A DNA stretch of 5,369 nucleotides. It comes from Verrucomicrobiota bacterium. Its GTDB lineage: Bacteria > Verrucomicrobiota > Verrucomicrobiia > Chthoniobacterales > UBA10450. Under the pieces are notes generated by a model, which was given only the letters and a program-made list of their open reading frames with translations, was not told the DNA's origin and made no database searches. A program made the position numbers and the translations under genes. Shown piece after piece: positions 1 through 4,714 of this stretch; position 1 is the stretch's first letter; each line of letters starts with the position of its first letter. The stretch spans positions 1 through 5,369 of the forward strand of contig QHOM01000170.1 of NCBI GenBank assembly GCA_003218785.1. The letters are read 5' to 3'.

Positions 1-1
1 T

Positions 2-1321
2 CGCCAGTACATCGCCACGCACAAATATTCGAACTCTACGACCGCGGACTTATGGAATGCGCTTTCGGAAGCGTCGAAGAAACCGGTCGGGGAAATCGCA
101 GCCGGTTGGACGGAACAGCCAGGATTTCCGGTCGTGAAAGTTAAGCGAGAAGAAGGTAACAAGGTCTCGCTTACGCAGGAGCGTTTCACCGTCAATTTCA
201 GGAACGCTCCGCCGCTGAAATGGAAAATCCCGCTAACGTATGCGGTCGTTGGAGAAGCCCCTGCGACTTTGCTGATGGCGAATAAAACGGGCCATCTGCA
301 AAACATTCCCACAGATCGAGCTCTCAAATTAAATGTAAATGGTGCTGGAAATTATCGCGTCGAATACGACGAGCCCTCATGGAATTTATTGCTCCAGGCT
401 CTGTCGAAATTGGACGTTGAAGATCGCGTCAACCTCCTGAGCGATGCGTGGGCGCTGGTTCAGGCCAATCGCGCGCCGGTGTCACTCTATTTCGAATTGG
501 TGGAAAAATTGCCTGCATCGACCGAGCTCGCCGAGCGTGAACAGCTCATCAATATGCTGGATTTTATTAACCGGCTTTTAGTTGGCAGTTCGGAACGGGA
601 AAAATTTCAGCGCTACGCAAGATCGCTTTTGCGGCCGACATTTGAGACGCTGGGCTGGGATCCCAAGGCGGTCGAACCGCCTGCCGCAGGAAACTTGCGT
701 GCGAGCTTAATCACGGCACTGGGAGATTTGAACGATCAAAAAATTATCGCGGGCTGTCGCGAACGTTTTGCAAAATACCTCACTAGTCCGGAGTCGCTTG
801 CACCCGATCTTCGTCCGCCAGTTCTTGCAATAGTTGGGCGTTACGCCGACGAAAAGACTTGGAATCAGCTTCACGAGCTTGGTTTGAAGACGACGAGCGT
901 GGAGGAAAAGCAAAATTATTACAACGCGCTGGCTGGCGCGACCGATCCCAAGCTGGTGAATAAAGCGCTGCCAATTGCGCTCACTGATGAGCTGCCAACG
1001 AGCCGTGCAGTATTTCTTGTCGCGACAGTCGCACGGGAGAGCGATCACCCAGAGATTGCGTGGGATTTTGCGAAGGCCAACATGAAGGCGCTGCTCGCCA
1101 AGGCCGATGCCGCCGGAGCGAACAGGTACGCGCCCAGCTTGTTCGTCTTCTTCTCCGAAGATTCGCGCGCCAACGAGCTAAAAACTTATGCAAAGACTAA
1201 TTTGCCGGCGACAAGTGCGCCGGAAGTCGCAAAGGCAGTCGATGAAATTCAGTTCCGGTCGGAATTTAAGGCACGTCTCGCGGGTCAATTGGGCGCCTGG
1301 ATCGATAAGCAAAAACTGTAG
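2..1321 (+). CDS. M1-family zinc aminopeptidase, C-terminal part (5' truncated by window)
   Basis: The frame is open from the first complete codon at base 2, so the gene begins upstream. The GTG at 134 is internal, because conserved sequence precedes it. About 439 residues are visible, against roughly 850-900 for whole M1 enzymes, so the GAMEN and HEXXH zinc motifs lie outside the window. The first 45 residues read like the end of the M1 catalytic domain, including SNSTTADLWNAL and GWTEQPGFPVVKV. A beta-sandwich segment follows, then the helical ERAP1-like C-terminal domain, marked by KLNVNGAGNYRVEYDE (about residues 109-124) and DRVNLLSDAWALVQAN. Family members remove N-terminal residues from peptides, often in the periplasm or outside the cell; the localisation signal cannot be seen here. 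The stop TAG (1319-1321) lies inside a palindromic repeat, so the original C-terminus may have been replaced. Family call is firm; exact substrate is unknown. Confidence 0.93.
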   Translation, partial: RQYIATHKYSNSTTADLWNALSEASKKPVGEIAAGWTEQPGFPVVKVKREEGNKVSLTQERFTVNFRNAPPLKWKIPLTYAVVGEAPATLLMANKTGHLQNIPTDRALKLNVNGAGNYRVEYDEPSWNLLLQALSKLDVEDRVNLLSDAWALVQANRAPVSLYFELVEKLPASTELAEREQLINMLDFINRLLVGSSEREKFQRYARSLLRPTFETLGWDPKAVEPPAAGNLRASLITALGDLNDQKIIAGCRERFAKYLTSPESLAPDLRPPVLAIVGRYADEKTWNQLHELGLKTTSVEEKQNYYNALAGATDPKLVNKALPIALTDELPTSRAVFLVATVARESDHPEIAWDFAKANMKALLAKADAAGANRYAPSLFVFFSEDSRANELKTYAKTNLPATSAPEVAKAVDEIQFRSEFKARLAGQLGAWIDKQKL

Positions 1322-1379
1322 AGGCAGGCGTGTCGCTGCACCACGCTCAGGGTGTGCAGCCGGCACGGCTGCCACCACA
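1317..1379. repeat. Palindromic intergenic repeat, copy A
   Basis: The left arm begins TGTAGAGGCAGGCGTGTCGC and the right arm ends GCACGGCTGCCACCACA. The reverse complement of the right arm matches the left arm at most positions, and the centre closes with GCTGCAC/GTGCAGC. It matches copy B at 4630-4688: the first 20 bases differ at one position, and both share ACGGCTGCC near the right end. The hairpin overlaps the aminopeptidase stop codon and could act as a terminator or mRNA-stabilising stem, although no T-run follows. It looks REP/MITE-like. No coding capacity was seen. Confidence 0.85.
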
Positions 1380-1404
1380 ATTGCCGCTTGGCCCTTATCA
1401 AATT

Positions 1405-1423
1405 CCAGCGTTGAAACGCTTGG
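1405..1423. other. Short hairpin between convergent genes
   Basis: CCAGCGT and ACGCTTGG flank a TGAA loop, giving a 5-bp perfect stem (AGCGT/ACGCT) extended by CC/GG across one bulged T. The core AGCGTTGAAAC occurs again at 2058-2068 without the hairpin partner. The position between two convergent genes suits a bidirectional terminator or a repeat fragment. No T-run is present, so termination is only a guess. Confidence 0.4.
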
Positions 1424-1460
1424 CTATTATCTACAGGACAAATCGCGGTCTCTGTTGAAT

Positions 1461-1487
1461 CTGCATTATCCGCGTAATCCGCGGTTA
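1461..1487. repeat. 10-nt-phased short repeat with CCGCG hairpin
   Basis: Two imperfect units, ATTATCCGCG and TAATCCGCGG, run into TTA just before the stop codon of the acetyltransferase gene. Inside is a perfect hairpin CCGCG-TAATC-CGCGG (1470-1484), which could help end the minus-strand transcript. The unit design (AT-CCGCG steps ending in GGTTA) parallels the ATTCGTG units at 2137-2166, suggesting related low-complexity repeats. Confidence 0.55.
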
Positions 1488-1490
1488 CTC

Positions 1491-1976
1491 CTATTCCACC
1501 TGGTTGTTCTGGAGCGTGATCCACAATCGCATCGGAATCATGGATGACTCAACGAAACCATGTCGCCGGAAAAATTCCTGCGCGACGTTTTCCGGCCGGT
1601 CGGTTAACAACGTGACGCGGAGAAAATTCTTCTGCTTCGCGAAATCGATCGCGTGTTGCAGGAGTTTTGAACCATAGCCATGGCCTTGGTGCTCTTTGTG
1701 GATGACCAGATCCTCAAGCAAAATGACGAAACCACCTTCGGCCGTGCTGATGGTAAAAAGCAAATTGATCATGCCGACAATGGCGCCGTCGCGTCGTAGC
1801 ACAAAAACGCGGCCGCGGCTGGGTTGTTCGAAAATCAAGCGTAAACCGCGAAGCTGTTTCTCTTTGTCCGGGCGAAAGTCGCTTTCCTGGGCAAACAACT
1901 CGCCGAGCATTTCGGACAATTCGTCCAGGTCGGCCTCGGTTGCTGGCTCGATTACGACATTTTCCTTTTCGCTCAT
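1491..1976 (-). CDS. GNAT-family N-acetyltransferase
   Basis: A complete 161-residue protein of single-domain GNAT size. These enzymes transfer an acetyl group from acetyl-CoA to an amine on a small molecule or protein; the acceptor here cannot be read from sequence. The beta4 strand and acetyl-CoA loop are clear: ILLEDLVIHKEHQGHGYG (residues about 85-102), with the Q-G-x-G-x-G pyrophosphate-binding motif at 97-102. The usual C-terminal block follows, including FFRRHGF (135-141). The N-terminus (IEPATEADLDELSEML) is the standard GNAT beta1-alpha1, which supports the ATG at 1976. No Shine-Dalgarno precedes that ATG. The gene is convergent with the aminopeptidase and divergent from rpmH, so it is probably monocistronic. 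The family is certain; RimI-like protein acetylation and small-molecule acetylation are both possible. Confidence 0.93.
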   Translation of the reverse strand: MSEKENVVIEPATEADLDELSEMLGELFAQESDFRPDKEKQLRGLRLIFEQPSRGRVFVLRRDGAIVGMINLLFTISTAEGGFVILLEDLVIHKEHQGHGYGSKLLQHAIDFAKQKNFLRVTLLTDRPENVAQEFFRRHGFVESSMIPMRLWITLQNNQVE

Positions 1977-1987
1977 TGTTTGTACTG

Positions 1988-2016
1988 CTTATTTCAAAAA
2001 ACGGAGGCGCTGGCAA
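1988..2016 (-). promoter_or_regulatory. Candidate sigma70-type promoter for the acetyltransferase
   Basis: On the minus strand, TTGCCA (2016-2011; five of six matches to TTGACA) is followed after 17 bases by AATAAG (1993-1988; four of six matches to TATAAT). The spacer includes six Ts. Transcription would begin near 1981, leaving a leader of about 5 bases before the ATG. That fits the missing ribosome-binding site. Identified by eye only. Confidence 0.4.
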
Positions 2017-2110
2017 TCTCCGAATGACGACCAGCATTTAATCACGACTGGACGCGAAGCGTTGAAACATTCAAGTGCTCAAACGTGAATCGTGCCATCG
2101 TTACATCGGT

Positions 2111-2127
2111 TCACGATTTACGATTTG
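2111..2127. repeat. AATCG-type short repeat, left of rpmH
   Basis: TCACGATTTACGATTTG holds two copies of ACGATTT. Its reverse complement (CAAATCGTAAATCGTGA) closely resembles the CAAATCGCAAATCGACA run at 2424-2440, so the two tracts form an inverted pair on either side of rpmH. Confidence 0.5.
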
Positions 2128-2136
2128 TCTGCCCTT

Positions 2137-2166
2137 ATTCGTGTGCATTCGTGTTCATTAGTGGTT
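2137..2166. repeat. Three tandem 10-nt units upstream of rpmH
   Basis: Consecutive 10-base units ATTCGTGTGC, ATTCGTGTTC and ATTAGTGGTT end 13 bases before the rpmH start codon. The first two differ at one position and the third has diverged. The period is close to one helical turn. This could be a repeat fragment or a phased binding site in the rpmH upstream region. GTTAAT at 2164-2169 is a possible -10 element, but I see no good -35 for it. Confidence 0.55.
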
Positions 2167-2179
2167 AATTCCCGGTTTT

Positions 2180-2353
2180 ATGAAACGGACTTACCAGCCA
2201 TCGAAGCGAACACGCAAACGCCAGCACGGTTTTCGTGCGCGCATGAAGACGAAAGGCGGCCGTGCCATACTGGCGCGCCGGCGGCAGCGTGGCCGCAAAC
2301 GCTTGCTCCCGAAAGGCGTGGAAAGGCATTACGCGCGCCATACACAGGCGTAA
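2180..2353 (+). CDS. rpmH: Ribosomal protein bL34
   Basis: A 57-residue protein beginning MKRTYQPSKRTRKRQHGFRA and containing RMKTKGG and LARRRQRGRKRL, which is the diagnostic bL34 signature. bL34 is a very basic structural protein of the large ribosomal subunit that threads into 23S rRNA. Typical bL34 is 44-46 residues; here about a dozen extra residues (PKGVERHYARHTQA) follow the conserved core. The start ATG at 2180 gives the invariant MKRT(Y/F)QPS N-terminus. No Shine-Dalgarno is visible. In many bacteria rpmH is followed closely by rnpA, near dnaA and oriC. Here it is followed by 110 bp of short repeats and a tRNA gene, with no rnpA in any frame that I could find. It may share a transcript with the downstream tRNA-Lys. 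Confidence 0.96.
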   Translation: MKRTYQPSKRTRKRQHGFRARMKTKGGRAILARRRQRGRKRLLPKGVERHYARHTQA

Positions 2354-2423
2354 TTCTTTCGCGTTGCTAACCACTCGCTTCAGAGGAAAATTGCCGCAAG
2401 TTCGTTGATGGCGAGTTTCAGTT

Positions 2424-2458
2424 CAAATCGCAAATCGACAATCGGCAATCTCAAATTC
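2424..2458. repeat. AATCG-type phased short repeat, right of rpmH
   Basis: Successive AAATCGC, AAATCGAC, AATCGGC and AATCTC steps of about 6-8 bases fill the gap between rpmH and tRNA-Lys. The tract is inverted relative to 2111-2127. It has no coding frame and ends 5 bases before the tRNA. It is the only structure seen in the 110-bp gap. Confidence 0.55.
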
Positions 2459-2463
2459 TCCTT

Positions 2464-2536
2464 GCACCGTTAGCTCAATTGGCAGAGCAAGTGACTCTTA
2501 ATCACTGGGTTGCAGGTTCGATTCCTGCACGGTGCA
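2464..2536 (+). tRNA. tRNA-Lys (anticodon CTT)
   Basis: A complete 73-base cloverleaf. The acceptor stem GCACCGT/ACGGTGC is perfect (7 bp), the D stem is GCTC/GAGC with GG in its loop, and the anticodon stem is AGTGA/TCACT around loop CTCTTAA. The anticodon is CTT at 2497-2499, with T before it and A after it. The variable loop is GGGTT, and the T stem GCAGG/CCTGC encloses TTCGATT. The discriminator is A at 2536 and CCA is not encoded, so it must be added after transcription. It reads lysine AAG codons. A short T-run (2538-2542) follows, with no hairpin of its own. Confidence 0.97.
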
Positions 2537-2567
2537 CTTTTTCAATCCACGCCGTTCACACTTTCAC

Positions 2568-2643
2568 CGAGACCCGTATCGGGATCCATCCCTGGCACTG
2601 ACGTGTCGTCGGCTCAACGGAGTCTCGCCCCACCGGCTGTGGA
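2568..2643. repeat. Hairpin-rich intergenic repeat between tRNA-Lys and nadE
   Basis: This stretch separates the + strand tRNA from the end of the minus-strand nadE. It contains CCCG-TAT-CGGG (2573-2583), the overlapping GGGAT-CC-ATCCC (2581-2592), and an outer CGAGAC (2568-2573) that can pair with GTCTCG (2622-2627). The part CGGCTCAACGGAGTCTCGCC (2610-2629) resembles, from memory, a GC-rich intergenic repeat common in Verrucomicrobiota genomes; that link needs a genome search. It could serve as a terminator for either convergent transcript. Confidence 0.5.
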
Positions 2644-2644
2644 A

Positions 2645-4330
2645 TTAATCGACATATTTTTGCGCGATCGGCATCCGACGGCCAAGACCAAAGGCGCGGC
2701 TCGTTACCTTTAATCCGGGTGCCGCTTGTTCGCGCTTGTATTCGTTTAGATCGACGCGGCGCTGCACCCAGCGCACTGTGTTCTCGCCAAATCCGTGTGC
2801 GATGATGTCGCGCGCGCTCAAGTTTTCTTCGACATACAGACGCAGTATCTCGTCGAGAATATCGTAGGGCGGCAGCGTGTCTTGATCGGTTTGATTGGGC
2901 TTCAACTCCGCGCTGGGTGGCTTTTCGATGATCGACGTTGGGATAAGGTCGCGCTCGCCAGGGGACGAGTCCGTCCGAATAGCGGACTTGCGGCCCGATC
3001 GTGACGCATAGTCCGAATTGATCCAGCGCGCCAGCTCGTAGACCATGGTCTTCGGCACATCGCTGATCACAGCCAGCCCGCCCGCCATGTCCCCGTAGAG
3101 GGTGCAATAGCCGACGGCAAGTTCGCTCTTGTTTCCGGTAGTCAGCAACAGATGGCCGAACTTGTTTGAGAGCGCCATCAGCGTCATCGCGCGCAAGCGC
3201 GGCTGCATGTTTTCTTCGGTCTCGTTTTCCGGCTGTCCCTTAAAAATTTCGGCGAACTGCGCTTTGAAATCTCTGAACGCGTCGGTGATCGGAATTTCGA
3301 GAAATTTGATGCCGAGATTGCGGGCGAGCGCGAGCGCATCGTCGATGCTGCCGCGCGACGAGTACGGGCTGGGCATGGAAACTCCGACTACGTTCTCCGC
3401 TCCAAGCGCGTCCACCGCGATCGCCGCGACCACTGCGGAATCAACCCCGCCACTTAAGCCGAGCACGGCGGATTTGAAATTGCACTTTCGCAAATAATCG
3501 CGCAGACCCAGCGACAGCGCTGAAAAAAGTTCCTCCGGCGCTTTGCCTTGGCGAAACTCGATCACTGAGCTTGCTTCTGTCTCGATGACCGCCTCGTCTT
3601 CCCGAAAGCTCGCTAGTTGCGCGATTAACTCGCCGGAAGCATTCACAGCGATCGAATTACCATCGAAGATCAGTTGGTCGTTGCCGCCCACTGCGTTGCA
3701 ATAGCAGATCGGTCGCTGATACGCCCGCGCGAGCGCTCCCACCATTTCGCGTCGGATCGCCGGTTTATGCAGATGAAATGGCGAGGCGCTTAGATTGACG
3801 ATGATCTCCGCACCCTGCTCAATCAGGCTGCGCACTGGTTCGACGTCATAAAGCGGTCGCGGCAGATAATGTTCCGTCCAAATGTCCTCACAAATGGTCA
3901 CACCAAGTTTTTTGCCGCACAGATCGAATGGTTCGACGTGGGCCGCCGGTTCGAAATAGCGATCTTCGTCAAACACATCATACGTGGGGAGGAGCGACTT
4001 GTGCGCTTTGCGAATCGGTTTGCCTGCTTCCAGTAAAGCGGCGGCATTATGAAACGGTTTGCCGCGCCCGTTGTTGCGATCGACGAAACCGACGAGCAAA
4101 GGCACTTTGCCCACGCGAGCGTGAAGTTGCTCAAGGACTTTCAGATTCTCCGGAACAAAGCGCGATTTAAAGACCAGGTCCTGCGGCGGATAGCCGGTGA
4201 TTGCCAGCTCTGGAGTCAAAACCAATTCCGCGCCCGCCGCAGCAAGCCGCTCGTAAGCGCTGATGATCTTCTCAAAATTGCCGCTCAAATCTCCCACAGT
4301 CGGGTTAATTTGAGCAAAACCAATCTTCAT
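2645..4330 (-). CDS. nadE: Glutamine-dependent NAD+ synthetase
   Basis: A 561-residue two-domain enzyme that makes NAD+ from deamido-NAD+, ATP and glutamine, the last step of NAD synthesis in the cytoplasm. The N-terminal nitrilase-fold glutaminase domain (about 1-265) keeps its Glu-Lys-Cys triad: E41 in TPELAITGYPPQDL, K111 in AHKSLLPTYDVFDEDRYF, C147 in VTICEDIW. The C-terminal synthetase domain (about 270-561) has the ATP-pyrophosphatase P-loop SGGVDSA (293-299), TGNKSELAVGY (398-408) and KPPSAELKPNQ (470-480). The start ATG gives the usual MKIGFAQINPTVGDL opening; no Shine-Dalgarno is seen. Residues about 440-458 are an extra arginine/serine-rich segment between WIN and the IPTSIIEKPPSAEL block, encoded by hairpin-forming DNA. 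All catalytic motifs remain and the frame is intact, so the enzyme is probably functional. No other NAD gene is adjacent. Confidence 0.97.
   Translation of the reverse strand: MKIGFAQINPTVGDLSGNFEKIISAYERLAAAGAELVLTPELAITGYPPQDLVFKSRFVPENLKVLEQLHARVGKVPLLVGFVDRNNGRGKPFHNAAALLEAGKPIRKAHKSLLPTYDVFDEDRYFEPAAHVEPFDLCGKKLGVTICEDIWTEHYLPRPLYDVEPVRSLIEQGAEIIVNLSASPFHLHKPAIRREMVGALARAYQRPICYCNAVGGNDQLIFDGNSIAVNASGELIAQLASFREDEAVIETEASSVIEFRQGKAPEELFSALSLGLRDYLRKCNFKSAVLGLSGGVDSAVVAAIAVDALGAENVVGVSMPSPYSSRGSIDDALALARNLGIKFLEIPITDAFRDFKAQFAEIFKGQPENETEENMQPRLRAMTLMALSNKFGHLLLTTGNKSELAVGYCTLYGDMAGGLAVISDVPKTMVYELARWINSDYASRSGRKSAIRTDSSPGERDLIPTSIIEKPPSAELKPNQTDQDTLPPYDILDEILRLYVEENLSARDIIAHGFGENTVRWVQRRVDLNEYKREQAAPGLKVTSRAFGLGRRMPIAQKYVD
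2957..3015. repeat. In-frame palindromic insertion inside nadE
   Basis: It encodes nadE residues of about 440-458. Three overlapping stems are visible: GGACG-AGTC-CGTCC (2963-2976), GTCCG-AATAG-CGGAC (2973-2987), and CGGACTTGCG (2983-2992) pairing with CGCATAGTCCG (3005-3015) across one bulged T. GTCCGAAT is directly repeated at 2973-2980 and 3011-3018. Family members normally pass from the helix ending in WIN to the IP-x-SII block within a few residues, so the segment looks inserted. The exact edges are uncertain by several codons. Confidence 0.6.
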
Positions 4331-4345
4331 GCCGCGCTAGAGCAG

Positions 4346-4351
4346 ATTATG
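4346..4351 (-). promoter_or_regulatory. Possible -10 element for nadE
   Basis: On the minus strand CATAAT (five of six matches to TATAAT) lies 15 bases before the nadE ATG, implying a leader of only about 9 bases. No good -35 box sits 17 bases upstream (GGATTG is found there), so support is weak. Confidence 0.25.
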
Positions 4352-4413
4352 CGCAACAGAGCAAGCAGCAATCCTCTTTTGCTTGGCTCGATGACTTCTC
4401 TTCCAGAGCTAGA

Positions 4414-4569
4414 TTATTTACTGTAGCTCACACGCCAGATGGTGCCGTTTCCTTCTTTTCTGAAGAGGAGGCTGCCATGTTCGGCGGCCGCGCTGTGCGC
4501 GGTCGGAATGAGATCGACCGCGATACAGATCGCGCAAAAACTAGAATGAACTCCGCAGCGATTTTCCAT
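4414..4569 (-). pseudogene. Remnant of a PQQ/sorbosone-type sugar dehydrogenase C-terminus
   Basis: This minus-strand frame encodes 51 residues from ATG 4569 to TAA 4414. Its last 20 residues, GSLLFRKEGNGTIWRVSYSK, closely resemble the last blade of the glucose/L-sorbosone dehydrogenase beta-propeller family, which commonly ends like DGSLLxSDDGNGTIWRVSY. Those enzymes are secreted or periplasmic and oxidise sugars. The first 30 residues (including CAICIAVDLIPTAHSAAAEH) do not look like the family, and a TGA precedes the ATG in frame. It therefore seems to be the surviving tail of a decayed or truncated gene rather than a working one. No Shine-Dalgarno is visible. Alternatives are a chance match or a small unrelated ORF. 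The motif likeness is seen directly; the family assignment rests on memory. Confidence 0.45.
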
Positions 4570-4588
4570 TCACGTTTCCAATCGCTCC

Positions 4589-4602
4589 CGATCGAAAGAT
4601 CG
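4589..4602. other. Short hairpin with GAAA tetraloop
   Basis: CGATC-GAAA-GATCG forms a perfect 5-bp stem closed by a GNRA-type loop when read on the + strand. It lies in the non-coding stretch 4570-4714, 28 bases from palindromic repeat copy B. No function can be assigned. The rest of this stretch outside the two structures shows nothing I recognise. Confidence 0.3.
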
Positions 4603-4629
4603 CGTGGATCGGCGCGAGTTACGGAGAAT

Positions 4630-4688
4630 TGTAGTGGCAGGCGTGTCGCCTGCGAGCGCGTGATTCTGCAGACACGGCTGCCTCTACA
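4630..4688. repeat. Palindromic intergenic repeat, copy B
   Basis: The left arm TGTAGTGGCAGGCGTGTCGC and the right arm GCAGACACGGCTGCCTCTACA are near-perfect inverted copies: the reversed right arm reads TGTAGAGGCAGCCGTGTCTGC. They surround a less conserved centre. It is homologous to copy A at 1317-1379. The element ends 26 bases beyond the stop codon of the rightmost gene, so its hairpin could act on that minus-strand transcript. It looks like a small non-autonomous REP/MITE-type element; no target-site duplication is obvious. Confidence 0.88.
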
Positions 4689-4714
4689 GAAATTTCCGAC
4701 CAGCGACCAGGCTC

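Noticed and set aside
1426..1434. TTATCTACA as a DnaA box
   Set aside because: It is a single imperfect match with no cluster of boxes, AT-rich unwinding region or dnaA gene nearby.
1188..1547. A + strand ORF of 119 codons across the end of the aminopeptidase and the repeats
   Set aside because: It overlaps the aminopeptidase in another frame and then translates repeat sequence; no recognisable protein features.
2137..2166. CRISPR-like repeat array
   Set aside because: The units are only 10 bases and directly tandem with no spacers; no cas gene is present.
2092..2370. A + strand ORF of 92 codons covering rpmH in another frame
   Set aside because: It spans intergenic repeats and overlaps the unmistakable bL34 coding frame.
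2354..2463. Possible rnpA directly after rpmH
   Set aside because: I read all frames: none gives the RnpA opening or its conserved RNR region, and the stretch is only 110 bp of short repeats.
2961..2987. GACGAGTCCGTCC-type sequence resembling part of a hammerhead ribozyme
   Set aside because: The CUGAUGA and GAAA core elements are missing, and the stretch is coding sequence in nadE.
2556..3107. A minus-strand ORF of 183 codons overlapping the 3' part of nadE
   Set aside because: It is out of frame with clearly conserved nadE motifs and its product is arginine-rich and unlike any family I know; it is a shadow frame.
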